Shown: positions 9,501-18,285, counted from the stretch's first letter. The stretch is DNA of 64,000 nucleotides from Nostoc sp. FACHB-973 (GCF_014698115.1 NZ_JACJSJ010000024.1:31581-95580); one strand, 5' to 3'. The notes: generated by a model not told the origin, from the sequence alone. A program made the numbers and translations.

Positions 9501-12500
9501 CGATGCAAGAAATAGACTCAGAACTCAGGGGGGCATTTGAATATAATGCCAACTTGTTTGATGCTGACACCATTGCACGGATGGTAGGACATTTTCAAAC
9601 TTTGGTAGAAGGTATTGTTACCAATCCAGAACAACAAATTGCTAACTTACCACTGTTGACAGCAGATGAACAGCATCAGCTACTTGGGGAATGGAATAAT
9701 ACACAAACTAATTACCCACAAGATAAGTGTACTCATGAATTGGTAACAATACAAGCAGAAAAAACGCCTGATGCGGTAGCAGTGGTATTTGAGAATCAGC
9801 AATTAACTTACCGACAATTAAATCTCCAAGCTAACCAACTAGCCCATTATTTGAAGTCTTTGGGTGTTGAAAAAGAAACTTTAGTTGGTGTTTTTTTGGA
9901 ACGTTCTTTTGAAATGGCAGTGGGATTTTTGGGCATTTTGAAAGCTGGTGGTGCTTATGTTCCCCTAGATCCTAATTATCCCCCAGAACGCCTCAATTAT
10001 ATGGTGGCAGATTCGCAAATGTCGGTTATCTTGACTCATTCTTCATTACTGCCATATTTATCAGCAACGCTAGAGCAAGCACAAACTAAAATCATCTGTT
10101 GGGATAAAGATATAGAAACTATTGCAAGTCAGAGTTTAGATAATCCTATTAATAGTGTACAACCTGCAAATTTAGCCTACGTCATCTATACTTCTGGTTC
10201 TACAGGGCAACCCAAAGCTGTACTAATTCAACATTCAGCACTGTTAAATTTACTGTTTTGGCACTTAAACAATTTTGAAGTTAAATTATCAGATCGAGCA
10301 ACACAGTTAGCAGGAACAGCGTTTGATGCTGCTGTGTGGGAATTATGGCCTTATTTAGTAGTCGGGGCAAGTATATATTTAATTAAATCAGAATTTCTGC
10401 TTTCACCAAAAACCCTCCAAGAGCAGTTGATATCACATAATATTACTATTAGTTTTATTCCTACACCCTTAGCAGAAAAATTATGTCTTTTAGCATGGCC
10501 AGAAAATACAGCTTTACGAACTATATTAACTGGTGGAGATAAACTTAATTATTATCCATCAGAGACATTACCATTTAAGTTTTTTAATAACTACGGCCCC
10601 ACAGAAAATACTGTAGTTACAACTTCTGGACAAATTTTACCAGGAGAATTAGCAAGTAAACTTCTGCCTATCGGTCGTCCCATTGCTAACACCCAAGTGT
10701 ATATTCTCGATCGCTATTTACAACCTGTTCCTATTGGTGTACCTGGAGAATTACATATTGGTGGTGTAGGTTTGGCCAGAGGTTATCTCAACCGTCCAGA
10801 ATTAACAGCCGAAAAATTTATTTCTCATCCTTTCCAAGCCAATTATAAATTGTATAAGACAGGTGATTTAGCTCGTTATTTACCAGATGGAAATCTTGAA
10901 TTTCTGGGACGCATTGATAACCAAGTTAAAATTCGCGGTTTTCGCATTGAACCAGGAGAAATTGAAACGATCCTGAGTCAACATCCTCAAGTTCAGCAAG
11001 CAGTGGTGACTGTACGGGAAGACGAACCAGGGAATAAATATTTAACAGCTTATGTTGTTGGCGAAACAGAAACATTGACTAGTAGCGAATTGCGTCAGTT
11101 TCTCAAACAACAGCTGCCTGAATATATGATACCAGCTGCTTTTGTGATGCTCAAAACCTTACCCCTGACTCCTAATGGTAAAGTCGATCGCCGGGTTTTG
11201 CCAAAGCCAGAGACAACAAATTCAGAACTAGAAGCCGCTTTTGTCGCACCTCGTACTTGGCAAGAAGAAAAATTAGCCGAAATCTGGTGTACAGTATTAC
11301 ATCGGGAAAAAGTAGGCATCTACGATAACTTCTTTGAATTGGGGGGACACTCTCTCCTGCTAACATCTGTAATATCTCGCATTCGAGAAAGTTTGGCGAT
11401 CGCACTTCCTCTGCACTCTCTATTTGAAGCACCTACTATAGCTGCACTTAGTCAGGTGATAACTGCTCGTCAGGTTGAGTTACAGGAGCAGAGTGCAAGT
11501 GCTGTGACATTTGATACCTTACAACCTCTTGTCCCTCAAGTCCGAGACACATACATACCACTGTCTTTTGCACAAGAGTATATATGGTCTGTACAACAAT
11601 TAGCTCCTGAAAGTTTCGCCCACAACAGCTTTTTTGTTTTACGTTTTACTGGTTTGCTTTCTGCAAGTGTGTTGGAATCTAGCTTCAACGAGATTATTCG
11701 CCGTCATGAAATATTACGGACGGCCTTTGCTGTGGTAGAAGGTCAACCCGTACAAATCATTACCCCATTCCTGACTATACCGTTGAAGATTATAGACCTA
11801 CAAAACCTACCTAAGACAGAGCGAACATCTAAAGCGCAAATACTTGCTGCTCTGGAATATCAGCACCATTTTGATCTAGCTTCTTGTCCTCTAATCAAGA
11901 CAACCTTGCTGCGATTAGCTCAACAGGAGCATTGGTTGATCATAAATATGCACCATATTATTACAGATGGGTGGTCATTTGGCCTGTTGTTGGAGGAGTT
12001 ACGAATACTCTATGAAGCTTTTGCCAATGGTTTACCTTCACCCTTACCCGAATTATCTGTTCAGTACGCAGATTTTACCCTTTGGCAACGGAAATACTTT
12101 AATGAAAAGGTAATAGAACAGCAACTTGCTTATTGGCTACAAAAACTGACTAATACTTCACTGGCATCTGATGTGGTGTCTAGCAATCAGCCACAGGTGA
12201 GTAACAGCACAAGCGCATCTATTTATTCTGTAGTTCTGCCAGCCAGTCTTGTGGCATCAATGGAAACCCTCAGCCGTTCTCAAAGAGTCACCATCTTTGT
12301 CATCATTCTGACTGCTCTGAAGATACTTTTGTTTAATTACAGTGGTAAAAACGAAATTTTAGTAATGGCAACAGTTGGTAATCGTAGTACAGTAGAAACC
12401 GAAAAAATGCTCGGTTGCTTTATCAACGACGTAATTTTGCGATCTGCGCTCCGCAGCAACGCTTCGTTATCGTATCTTTCATCTGAGGAAACGGGACTTA

Positions 12501-12889
12501 CTCTTTTAGAGCAGGTGAAAGAAACCCTTACGGAAGCAATCAACAATAAAGAAATTTCTGTTCAAACAGTCATTGACGCTATTACAAGCAAACAACCACT
12601 TAACCTCTCAGCATCTCTGACCATGCTACCTGTACAAAATTACGATGACTGGATGTTAGATGTAGACTTTGTAACAATTAAGCGCGATCGCAGCCTATGG
12701 TATGCGGAAATTCCTCTAGAACTTTATGTTTCTTCACCTTCTGTAAATAATCCAACCATTGAAATTAAAGTCTTGTACAGCACAGAGCTATTTACAAATG
12801 AAACCATTGAGTATCTGTTTAGCAATTACCAGAAAATTCTAGAGAAGCTTGTCCAACATCCAAGCAGCCAGGTTTCTGAATTTGCATAA
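6506..12889 (+). CDS. Bimodular nonribosomal peptide synthetase (A-T-C-A-T-C)
   Basis: This 2,127-residue megasynthase begins directly with an adenylation domain, as initiation modules do. The order is A1 (about 10-505), carrier T1 (GGHS, Ser559), C1 (about 620-1060; HHIISDA at 752-758), A2 (about 1075-1575), T2 (Ser1616), and terminal C2 (about 1685-2120; HHIITDG at 1816-1822). There is no thioesterase, reductase, epimerase or methyltransferase. By alignment with GrsA from memory, the A2 pocket reads D-A-W-F-L-G-N-V-V-K, the classic leucine code. A1 has Thr203 where Asp235 of GrsA binds the substrate amino group, so it may load a non-alpha-amino acid. C2 probably releases the chain onto a nucleophile or joins it to another partner. 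The MFS gene starts 36 bp downstream. Confidence 0.95.
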   Translation: MKYSQNKCIHQVFAEQVEKTPDAVAVVFENQQLTYRELNAKANQLAHHLQAMGVGSEVLVGLCVERSIEVIIGILGILKAGGAYVPLDPAYPQERLAFMLEDTNLKVVLTKTEWIEILPVITASVILLDADWQKIEQQSQENPVCNVTPENLAYLIYTSGSTGKPKGVQMPHVSVGYYLQAIAKIIPVNTNDIYLHTASFSFTASVRQLFLPLSQGATNIIATREQTRTPLSLFELIQTQGVTISDGVPSVWRYGLMALESLDVKYTEALSKSKLRLIVFGGELLPYQLIKKLRNFFKIPPQFVNILGQTETIGHGFYVIPEDCKQEEGYVPVGHPLENIQQVYLLNSHLEPVKIGESGEVYVAGSTLARDYLNRTQANAEKFISNPFNPQQRLFKTGDVARYSSNGTLEILGRIDFQVNIRGMRVELEEIESVLKLHPSVREGIITAREDIPGDLRLVAYIVANNQAFDWGEIRSFLEQKLPDYMVPNAFVLMEKLPVLPNGKLDRHSLPAPNISADIRNFVAPRTPIEQLIATIWAEVLGLQKVGIYDNFLELGGHSLLASLVISRLRESLSVELSVGALFESPTVASLSEQIATSHHQKQQTNPLPALQPVSRSLELPLSLTQQRFWFIDQMEGANAAYNIARALRLVGRLNLTTLQQAIKSIIQRHETLRTSFGIVDGKPVQFIAATVPFTLPLVDLQELPEVERLAELQKLITAEYTQPFALSTTSLLRVKLIRLESDSHILLVTMHHIISDAWSVGIFLKELSNFYAASPLPELLIQYVDYTYWQRQWLQNDAIATQLNYWKQQLADAPPLIELPTDRSHSAIQTFRSSIERFKLGDDLTSKLKTLSQKSGASLFMTLQAAFVTLLSRYTGQEDIVIGSPITNRNHPALEPLIGFFVNTLVLRTRLKNNPTFRELLTQVRQVALDAYAHQDVPFNRLVEFLQPQRHLSHSPLFQVMFVLQNSPVEKLELPGLSVTQIELDRPTAGATFDLTLSMQEIDSELRGAFEYNANLFDADTIARMVGHFQTLVEGIVTNPEQQIANLPLLTADEQHQLLGEWNNTQTNYPQDKCTHELVTIQAEKTPDAVAVVFENQQLTYRQLNLQANQLAHYLKSLGVEKETLVGVFLERSFEMAVGFLGILKAGGAYVPLDPNYPPERLNYMVADSQMSVILTHSSLLPYLSATLEQAQTKIICWDKDIETIASQSLDNPINSVQPANLAYVIYTSGSTGQPKAVLIQHSALLNLLFWHLNNFEVKLSDRATQLAGTAFDAAVWELWPYLVVGASIYLIKSEFLLSPKTLQEQLISHNITISFIPTPLAEKLCLLAWPENTALRTILTGGDKLNYYPSETLPFKFFNNYGPTENTVVTTSGQILPGELASKLLPIGRPIANTQVYILDRYLQPVPIGVPGELHIGGVGLARGYLNRPELTAEKFISHPFQANYKLYKTGDLARYLPDGNLEFLGRIDNQVKIRGFRIEPGEIETILSQHPQVQQAVVTVREDEPGNKYLTAYVVGETETLTSSELRQFLKQQLPEYMIPAAFVMLKTLPLTPNGKVDRRVLPKPETTNSELEAAFVAPRTWQEEKLAEIWCTVLHREKVGIYDNFFELGGHSLLLTSVISRIRESLAIALPLHSLFEAPTIAALSQVITARQVELQEQSASAVTFDTLQPLVPQVRDTYIPLSFAQEYIWSVQQLAPESFAHNSFFVLRFTGLLSASVLESSFNEIIRRHEILRTAFAVVEGQPVQIITPFLTIPLKIIDLQNLPKTERTSKAQILAALEYQHHFDLASCPLIKTTLLRLAQQEHWLIINMHHIITDGWSFGLLLEELRILYEAFANGLPSPLPELSVQYADFTLWQRKYFNEKVIEQQLAYWLQKLTNTSLASDVVSSNQPQVSNSTSASIYSVVLPASLVASMETLSRSQRVTIFVIILTALKILLFNYSGKNEILVMATVGNRSTVETEKMLGCFINDVILRSALRSNASLSYLSSEETGLTLLEQVKETLTEAINNKEISVQTVIDAITSKQPLNLSASLTMLPVQNYDDWMLDVDFVTIKRDRSLWYAEIPLELYVSSPSVNNPTIEIKVLYSTELFTNETIEYLFSNYQKILEKLVQHPSSQVSEFA

Positions 12890-12925
12890 GTTGAGGGTAA
12901 ACCTTTTTTTTATCATCCGGTATTT

Positions 12926-14308
12926 ATGACTCAAAGCATGAGTGTTTTTATCTTGATCTGGATTGGTCAGGTGCTATCTCTGGTTGGCTCTCGCATGACC
13001 AGTTTTGCTCTGAGTATTTGGATTTATCAGCATACTAACTCAAACACCCAGTTCACTCTCCTGATTTTATCAACGACCTTACCTGCGATTATTATCTCCC
13101 CCATTGCTGGAGTGTTTGTCGATCGCTGGAGTCGTCGCTGGATCATGATTATTAGTGACTTCTGCGCTGGTCTGTGTACCTTAACCATTGCCTGGTTATT
13201 TATGAATGGCAACCTAGAAGTCTGGAGTCTGTGCTTAATTAGTGCTATTAGCTCCGGCTTCAGTGCCTTTCAGTCCCTCGCCTATTCTTCAGCCACAACA
13301 TTACTAGTGCCTAAAGAACAACTTGGTCGTGCTAGTTCGATGACGCAGATTAGGTTGGCGATTGCGGAAATCCTCTCACCAGTGCTGGCAACTGCACTGC
13401 TGGTAAGTGTCCAAATTCCGGGAGTTATTATCATTGATCTGACAACTTTGTGCTTTGCCCTGATCTGTTTGTTACTGGTTAATTTTCCTGAAGTTCAGAT
13501 CGCAAAACCAAAAACCGATCGAGAAGAAGTTGGTTTTCTCTCTTCATTGCTGCAAGAAGTGACCTTTGGATGGAATTATTTAATTGAGCGACCTGGACTG
13601 ATTGGGTTAGTCATATTTATTGGTATCAGTAACTTCCTTATCGGTTTCGATGAAGCTCTAACTACACCTCTGGTACTATCCTTCACTTCCATTCAAAATC
13701 TGGGGACAATCTCTTCTATTGCTAGCTCTGGGATGTTAGTCGGTAGTTTGGTTATGAGCTTTTGGGGGGGACTAGAGCGCCAGATAAATATAATATTTAT
13801 CTCAATGTTTTTTTTGGGTTTATTCTATGTGTTGGCTGGCTTGTGTCCTTTCCCGATTCTGTTCACTATCTCTAATTTCTTTATATTTTTCATAGTTCCA
13901 ATCGTGAATGCTGGAATTCAAGTAATTTATCAAAAGAAAGTTGCTCCAGAGGTACAGGGAAGGGTCTTTGCATTCCGTAGTGCGCTTACTCAGGGTTTTC
14001 TGCCGCTTTCTTATTTGATAGCAGGGCCACTAGCCGACCAAGTTTTTGAACCGTTGATGGCTGCTGATGGGTTGGGAGCAGCTAGCATTGGGCAAATTAT
14101 TGGTGTTGGTCATGGTCGCGGTATTGGTTTGATGTTTGTGATCATGGGTATATTTAGCATCTTTGTCACCTTCATTGCCTACTTTTATCCCCGTCTGCGT
14201 CTGCTGGAAGATGAGTTACCGGATACAAGTCCTTTCTCAGATCAACTTGACTTTTCACAAGATATGGATGAATGCCTAAGCCAGAAAGTTACTCTGGAGA
14301 AACTTTGA
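12926..14308 (+). CDS. MFS transporter, probable exporter of the NRPS product
   Basis: This 460-residue protein has about 12 hydrophobic segments and the major facilitator motif region (GVFVDRWSRRW, about residue 65) between helices 2 and 3. It resembles the macrolide/enterobactin-exporter-like MFS proteins that accompany cyanobacterial NRPS genes. It starts 36 bp after the NRPS stop on the same strand, so it is probably cotranscribed. Export of the peptide or self-protection is the likely role, inferred from the neighbourhood. The C-terminal 40 residues are hydrophilic and acidic. No frame disruption is seen. Confidence 0.9.
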   Translation: MTQSMSVFILIWIGQVLSLVGSRMTSFALSIWIYQHTNSNTQFTLLILSTTLPAIIISPIAGVFVDRWSRRWIMIISDFCAGLCTLTIAWLFMNGNLEVWSLCLISAISSGFSAFQSLAYSSATTLLVPKEQLGRASSMTQIRLAIAEILSPVLATALLVSVQIPGVIIIDLTTLCFALICLLLVNFPEVQIAKPKTDREEVGFLSSLLQEVTFGWNYLIERPGLIGLVIFIGISNFLIGFDEALTTPLVLSFTSIQNLGTISSIASSGMLVGSLVMSFWGGLERQINIIFISMFFLGLFYVLAGLCPFPILFTISNFFIFFIVPIVNAGIQVIYQKKVAPEVQGRVFAFRSALTQGFLPLSYLIAGPLADQVFEPLMAADGLGAASIGQIIGVGHGRGIGLMFVIMGIFSIFVTFIAYFYPRLRLLEDELPDTSPFSDQLDFSQDMDECLSQKVTLEKL

Positions 14309-14423
14309 TTTTTGAATTTATTTGCGTGGTGCGCGTACTCCTGCAAAGAAGCAAGCTACGCTAAGCGTCTCGCAGAGAAGCACAGCGCAAGCGCGATAGG
14401 CAAGGAGAATTTATGCTAGAAAT

Positions 14424-15278
14424 CTACTCAAATACTACTGTCCGATTACCATAGACTAATACACGATTTTGTAAGTGCGATCGCACTGCTCTTGCTAATA
14501 CAACTCGCTCTAAATCTTTGCCTTTTCTCACCAAATCTTCCACTTCATCACGGTGACTAACTCGCACTACATCTTGTTCAATAATTGGCCCTGCATCTAA
14601 ATCAGCAGTGGCATAATGAGCAGTTGCACCAATAATTTTTACACCACGTTCAAAAGCTCGGTGATAAGGATTTGCTCCTACAAATGCTGGTAAAAATGAG
14701 TGATGAATATTGATAATTTGCGGAAATTGATTAATAAAATTTGCACTAACAATCTGCATATATTTGGCCAATACAACTAAATCAATTTTGTATTGTCGCA
14801 GTAATTCAATTTGTTTGACTTCTTGTTCTAGTTTGTTTTCTTTAGTAATGGGAATATGCTGGTAGTCAATACCAAATTGCTCTGCTACGACCTTTAAACT
14901 AGAATGGTTGCTGATAATTAAAGGAATTTCAGCGATAAATTCTTTAGCACGTTGTCGCCAAATCAAGTCAAATAAACAATGGTCTTGGCGACTTACCCAA
15001 ATAGCAATACGGGGTACGGTATCAGAAAAATGTAGTTCCCATTTAGCGCCTAAAGGTTGAGCTATAGCATTAAATGCCGGTGCAATAAACTCTCGTGGTA
15101 AATTGAAGCCATCTAACTGCCATTCAATCCGGGTGAGGAATAACCCGGCAGCAAAATCTGTATGCTGGTCTGCATGGATAATATTACCACCATTAGAATA
15201 GATAAAATTGGCAAATTTCGCCACTAGTCCCCGTTGATCCGGGCAGGAAATTAGCAAAGTTGCTGTCGGATTTGTCAT
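14424..15278 (-). CDS. purU: Formyltetrahydrofolate deformylase
   Basis: This 284-residue enzyme hydrolyses 10-formyl-THF to formate and THF, balancing the one-carbon pool and supplying formate. Residues 1-85 form an ACT domain (SCPDQRGLVAKFANFIY). The rest is a formyltransferase-fold hydrolase with the family signature HHSFLPAF at about 203-210 and GATAHYATADLDAGPIIEQD. The length and motifs match PurU closely. It starts at ATG 15278 with no strong Shine-Dalgarno. It lies head-to-tail downstream of the Gld-type ABC operon but is separated from it by repeat-filled DNA, so it is probably transcribed separately. Confidence 0.95.
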   Translation of the reverse strand: MTNPTATLLISCPDQRGLVAKFANFIYSNGGNIIHADQHTDFAAGLFLTRIEWQLDGFNLPREFIAPAFNAIAQPLGAKWELHFSDTVPRIAIWVSRQDHCLFDLIWRQRAKEFIAEIPLIISNHSSLKVVAEQFGIDYQHIPITKENKLEQEVKQIELLRQYKIDLVVLAKYMQIVSANFINQFPQIINIHHSFLPAFVGANPYHRAFERGVKIIGATAHYATADLDAGPIIEQDVVRVSHRDEVEDLVRKGKDLERVVLARAVRSHLQNRVLVYGNRTVVFE

Positions 15279-15404
15279 ACTATTTTAGATTTTAGATTCT
15301 AGATTTTAGATTGAAAATAGCATTCTGAATGTAGGTTTAGTGAATTCATCTATCGTAATCATTTTTCAAATTGGTATAACTTAGAAAAAGTAGTGAGATT
15401 TAAA

Positions 15405-15550
15405 GTAGGGGCGTACAGATGTATGCCCCTATTGAGGGTTATATTAACAGATACAGCATTTTTCAGGTAAATGAGGTACACGGGTAGGGGCGCACAGCTG
15501 TGCGCCCCTACGATAACCTCTACCTCACCAAGCTGCAATCTGCTGTATGA
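15405..15550. repeat. Two palindromic repeats, one inside a TACAGCA-ended mini-element
   Basis: A palindrome (TAGGGGCGTACAG/ATGTATGCCCCTA) lies at about 15410-15434. A second (GTAGGGGCGCACAGC/TGTGCGCCCCTAC) lies at about 15485-15513. The second is centred in a 96-bp unit bounded by TACAGCA (15452) and TGCTGTA (ending 15547). Related sequence (TACAGCG...TGCTGTA with the same TTTTTCA and ACCTGAAAA motifs) occurs at 35404-35498. The palindrome core recurs at least six more times in the window. Confidence 0.75.
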
Positions 15551-15566
15551 GAACTTCTATGATTGC

Positions 15567-16193
15567 CTATTTGGCATTTGTCGGAGTTGGTAGAGGTAGA
15601 TTGCTTGGCAAAGGTGTTGATTTAACATTATCTACGGGTTGTTTCCACTCTGATAATTCCCGATTTACAGCATTTTTAAAATCTGTAGATACCAATAGCA
15701 CATTGACATTACCATTGGGTTTTGTAGGTGGGTCAGCTTGAGCATATAATAAACGCCCGTTAAAGTTAGATTTACCTAAAATTAACTGATGGCTTTGCTG
15801 ATTTTTCAGTGTAATATTAATAGTTGCTTGTGGTTGATCTAAACCGAATTGTCCAAGCTCATTTGCTGGAGTTGGCAAAGTGCGATTGCTCTTACTCTTG
15901 ACTAACAAATCCATCAAATAAGAAACAATAGCGTCATTTGCTGGTTCGGATATTGGAGATTTAATTAACCACTTGGAGTTACTAGATTGATTGCTGCGTT
16001 CCAGATTCAGGGTAAGTTTTTTTGTCTTTACTGTTAAAGCCTGCACATCATCTTCGGCAAAAGAGAAAATTTGCTGCTTTTCCTCTTTGATTTCTTCTCG
16101 CCGAGTAGCACCCTTAATTTCATAGAAATAAACAAAACTGCCTAAACCCAGCGCTAGCAGTATCAAAAGTAAAGTTGTTCGTGGCAATTTCAT
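15567..16193 (-). CDS. DUF4340 family protein of the Gld-type ABC locus
   Basis: This 208-residue protein has an N-terminal membrane anchor (about residues 5-24, LLLILLALGLGSFVYFYEI). A soluble beta-rich domain follows, of the DUF4340 type found next to GldG-like proteins. It is shorter than many DUF4340 proteins (often more than 300 residues), so it has a single copy of the domain or is trimmed. It is the last gene of the ATPase-permease-GldG set on the minus strand. It is separated from GldG by 281 bp that contain a mini-element, which may have uncoupled it from the operon. The molecular role is unknown; association with the ABC complex is inferred from context. Confidence 0.75.
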   Translation of the reverse strand: MKLPRTTLLLILLALGLGSFVYFYEIKGATRREEIKEEKQQIFSFAEDDVQALTVKTKKLTLNLERSNQSSNSKWLIKSPISEPANDAIVSYLMDLLVKSKSNRTLPTPANELGQFGLDQPQATINITLKNQQSHQLILGKSNFNGRLLYAQADPPTKPNGNVNVLLVSTDFKNAVNRELSEWKQPVDNVKSTPLPSNLPLPTPTNAK

Positions 16194-16237
16194 TTTTTTG
16201 TCATTTGTTATTTATTGGGAGTGGGGAGTAGGGAGTA

Positions 16238-16433
16238 CAGGGCAAACGCATCTAAATTACTCTTGATCGCAACGAAAGTTAAGAACCAACGAAAAAATCA
16301 GGATTTCGCGTTTGATTGTTTTTTTAGCCCCAAAGCGATCGCCTAAATTTTTCGCAATAAGCAAGAGTTAATGACATTAATTTTAACTCTATTGAGAATA
16401 TAGTTTGCTTATTGACATGATGCGGCCACCCTG
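16238..16433. mobile_element. 196-bp MITE-like element inserted in an STRR repeat
   Basis: The ends are CAGGGCAAACGCATC and, on the complementary strand, CAGGGTGGCCGCATC: imperfect inverted repeats sharing CAGGG and CGCATC. GTA flanks both sides (16235-16237 and 16434-16436), consistent with a 3-bp target duplication. The flanking DNA on both sides is the same heptamer repeat (GGGAGTAGGGAGT), so the element seems to have landed in an STRR tract. No coding capacity is present. It sits between the GldG-like gene and the DUF4340 gene. Confidence 0.65.
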
Positions 16434-16474
16434 GTAGGGAGTAGGCAAGCTTGAATTTTCAATGATTACTCTTT

Positions 16475-18280
16475 TTACCGTCGTTGCCACCAGATAAGAA
16501 CTGCTGCCGCAAACCCAATGAGGGGTAAAACTAACAAAGATGACACTGTTAAAAGATTGGCTTGGGTGGTTGTTAGGTTTATCCGTCGGTTTTTCGGTTC
16601 TTTGGGCCGAATAGAAAGGGGTTGCTTATCTTGTTGATTCAGCCAGGTGACTGAGTTGAGAAATACATCTCCATTTAGTTGCCTTTCAAAGAACCCATCG
16701 GTGGCAAAGTTAGAATTTCCAAAAACTACTAAACGTGACTCAATAGGTGTTTGAGATGAGGGGGATGGGGAAGATGAGGGAGTGGGGGGAGATGAGGGAG
16801 TGGGGGAAGCAGTAGCCGCAGGTGCAGAAGTGGGGCTAGCTTTGCTTTGGGTAGTTGGTGATGGTAATGGGGAAGTTGGAGTTTTTGGGCTAGCTTTGCT
16901 TTGGGTGGTTGGTGATGGTAGCGGGGAAGGTGTGGGAGTGGGGGAGGTTTTGCTTTGGGTGGTTGGTGATGGTAGCGGCGAAGGTGTGGGTGAAGTTTGG
17001 GGAGTGGGTGTAGGTTTGGGTATTTGTTTTCTTGTTAAGGCAACGCCTAAGGTTAGAGGCCCTTTGAGGTCTTTATCTGGATTAAATTCCAATTTTTCGC
17101 TTTCTAGGTCGCTTTCTGCCCAGCTACTGGGATAGGGTTTAGTTTGCAGTAGAGGAGTGGCTTGGATACTGGGTACTGAGGTAATTTCCAGAGGTCGGGA
17201 AATGGGATAAAAAGAAATATCGTTGCGGAAATCTTGGGTAATTGGATGTTGTGCGTATTCTGTCACTACAGGTGCGGCAGGGCCAAGTCCTACGACGCTT
17301 TCAGATGAAACATCTACTGCTAAACGATTATCCAGACGAACGCCCCACTCTTTTAGCAAGCTATCAAGTTTAGGATCGGTTTTAGGATCAATCATTAGCA
17401 GTAAGTTACCACCCCGATTTAGATATTCTTGCAAGGCTTTGACTTCGCCTTCAAACAGTCCCCGCTTGGCGCCAGCTACTATGACAACAGCGGCATCTTG
17501 AGGAATTTTTGGGTTTTCTGCTAGATTCAAGGGTTCGGTTGTGTAATTTTTATCCTTTAATCCCTCCATTGCTTGGGATATTGCACCTTTACCAGGTGAA
17601 AGTTGGCGTTCGCCATGACCTTGGAGTAAGTAAACTTTGGTTGTGCTTGAACTTGTTAGTTGTTGCAGGCGACTAGTTAATTTGATTTCCGACAGGCGTT
17701 CATTTTGATTTAGTGTTTGTACTAATTGCCTTTTATCTCCAGATTCTAGATAAACTTCACCATAATCTTTGACGCCAAATTTTTCTGCCAGTCCTGGTCT
17801 GAGTTGGGGATCTATATATTCAAAATTAAACTTTGGGCTTTGTCGGCGATAATTTTGCAATAATTCTTGGTCTTGGGGATTTTGGTTAATATCAAACACC
17901 CAGATTTTAATTGGCTGTGGCAAAGCTTTCACTAATTCCCGTGACTGGGGTGCAAGGGTAAATAATTGAGACTCTGTTAAATCTGCCCGGAAGTGATAGC
18001 GAGTCCCCAAAAAATTAATCAATCCCAAAATTGCTAATACTGCCAGAGTTGCCACCAAGGCATTAGTTCCAACTTGGGTAGACCGACGCTTCCACCAATT
18101 AGTTTGGTAGCTTTGCCATATTATCCACAAGCCAATAATGACTATTCCCGTAATTATAAATGCTAGTGAAATTAATCCCCACTGTTCAGAGACTAACCCA
18201 ACTGTTAACCCCACAGTAACTAAGAACGGCCCTAGTAAAAACAGATATTTCCACAGTTTTTTCTTTGCGACTATCTTCAT
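16475..18280 (-). CDS. GldG-like ABC transporter auxiliary protein
   Basis: This 601-residue protein has three hydrophobic segments at the N-terminus (about 12-30, 33-53, 72-92), a large extracytoplasmic region of the GldG/ABC_transp_aux type, and a C-terminal anchor (about 572-596). GldG partners with GldA and GldF in Bacteroidetes gliding. In cyanobacteria the role is not established. A Pro/Thr/Ser-rich linker (about residues 415-515) is built from imperfect tandem repeats of SPLPSPTTQSKASP. It starts 5 bp after the permease stop, so the two are tightly coupled. The linker is a species-variable insertion; the domains either side look intact. Confidence 0.85.
   Translation of the reverse strand: MKIVAKKKLWKYLFLLGPFLVTVGLTVGLVSEQWGLISLAFIITGIVIIGLWIIWQSYQTNWWKRRSTQVGTNALVATLAVLAILGLINFLGTRYHFRADLTESQLFTLAPQSRELVKALPQPIKIWVFDINQNPQDQELLQNYRRQSPKFNFEYIDPQLRPGLAEKFGVKDYGEVYLESGDKRQLVQTLNQNERLSEIKLTSRLQQLTSSSTTKVYLLQGHGERQLSPGKGAISQAMEGLKDKNYTTEPLNLAENPKIPQDAAVVIVAGAKRGLFEGEVKALQEYLNRGGNLLLMIDPKTDPKLDSLLKEWGVRLDNRLAVDVSSESVVGLGPAAPVVTEYAQHPITQDFRNDISFYPISRPLEITSVPSIQATPLLQTKPYPSSWAESDLESEKLEFNPDKDLKGPLTLGVALTRKQIPKPTPTPQTSPTPSPLPSPTTQSKTSPTPTPSPLPSPTTQSKASPKTPTSPLPSPTTQSKASPTSAPAATASPTPSSPPTPSSSPSPSSQTPIESRLVVFGNSNFATDGFFERQLNGDVFLNSVTWLNQQDKQPLSIRPKEPKNRRINLTTTQANLLTVSSLLVLPLIGFAAAVLIWWQRR
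16755..17030. repeat. In-frame tandem repeat coding a Pro/Ser/Thr-rich linker
   Basis: Within the GldG-like gene, a block of about 54-57 bp carrying TTTGCTTTGGGT and TTGGTGATGGTA is repeated about three times (about 16833-16995). It is flanked by GGGGGAGATGAGGGAG-type repeats (about 16755-16805). The frame is kept throughout, giving low-complexity P/S/T protein. Copy number is likely to vary among strains. Confidence 0.75.
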
Positions 18281-18285
18281 AATGA

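Noticed and set aside
15547..15741. 64-residue plus-strand frame
   Set aside because: Antisense to the end of the DUF4340 gene with no support of its own.
16782..17135. 117-residue Gly/Val-rich plus-strand frame
   Set aside because: Antisense shadow of the Pro/Ser/Thr repeat linker in the GldG-like gene.
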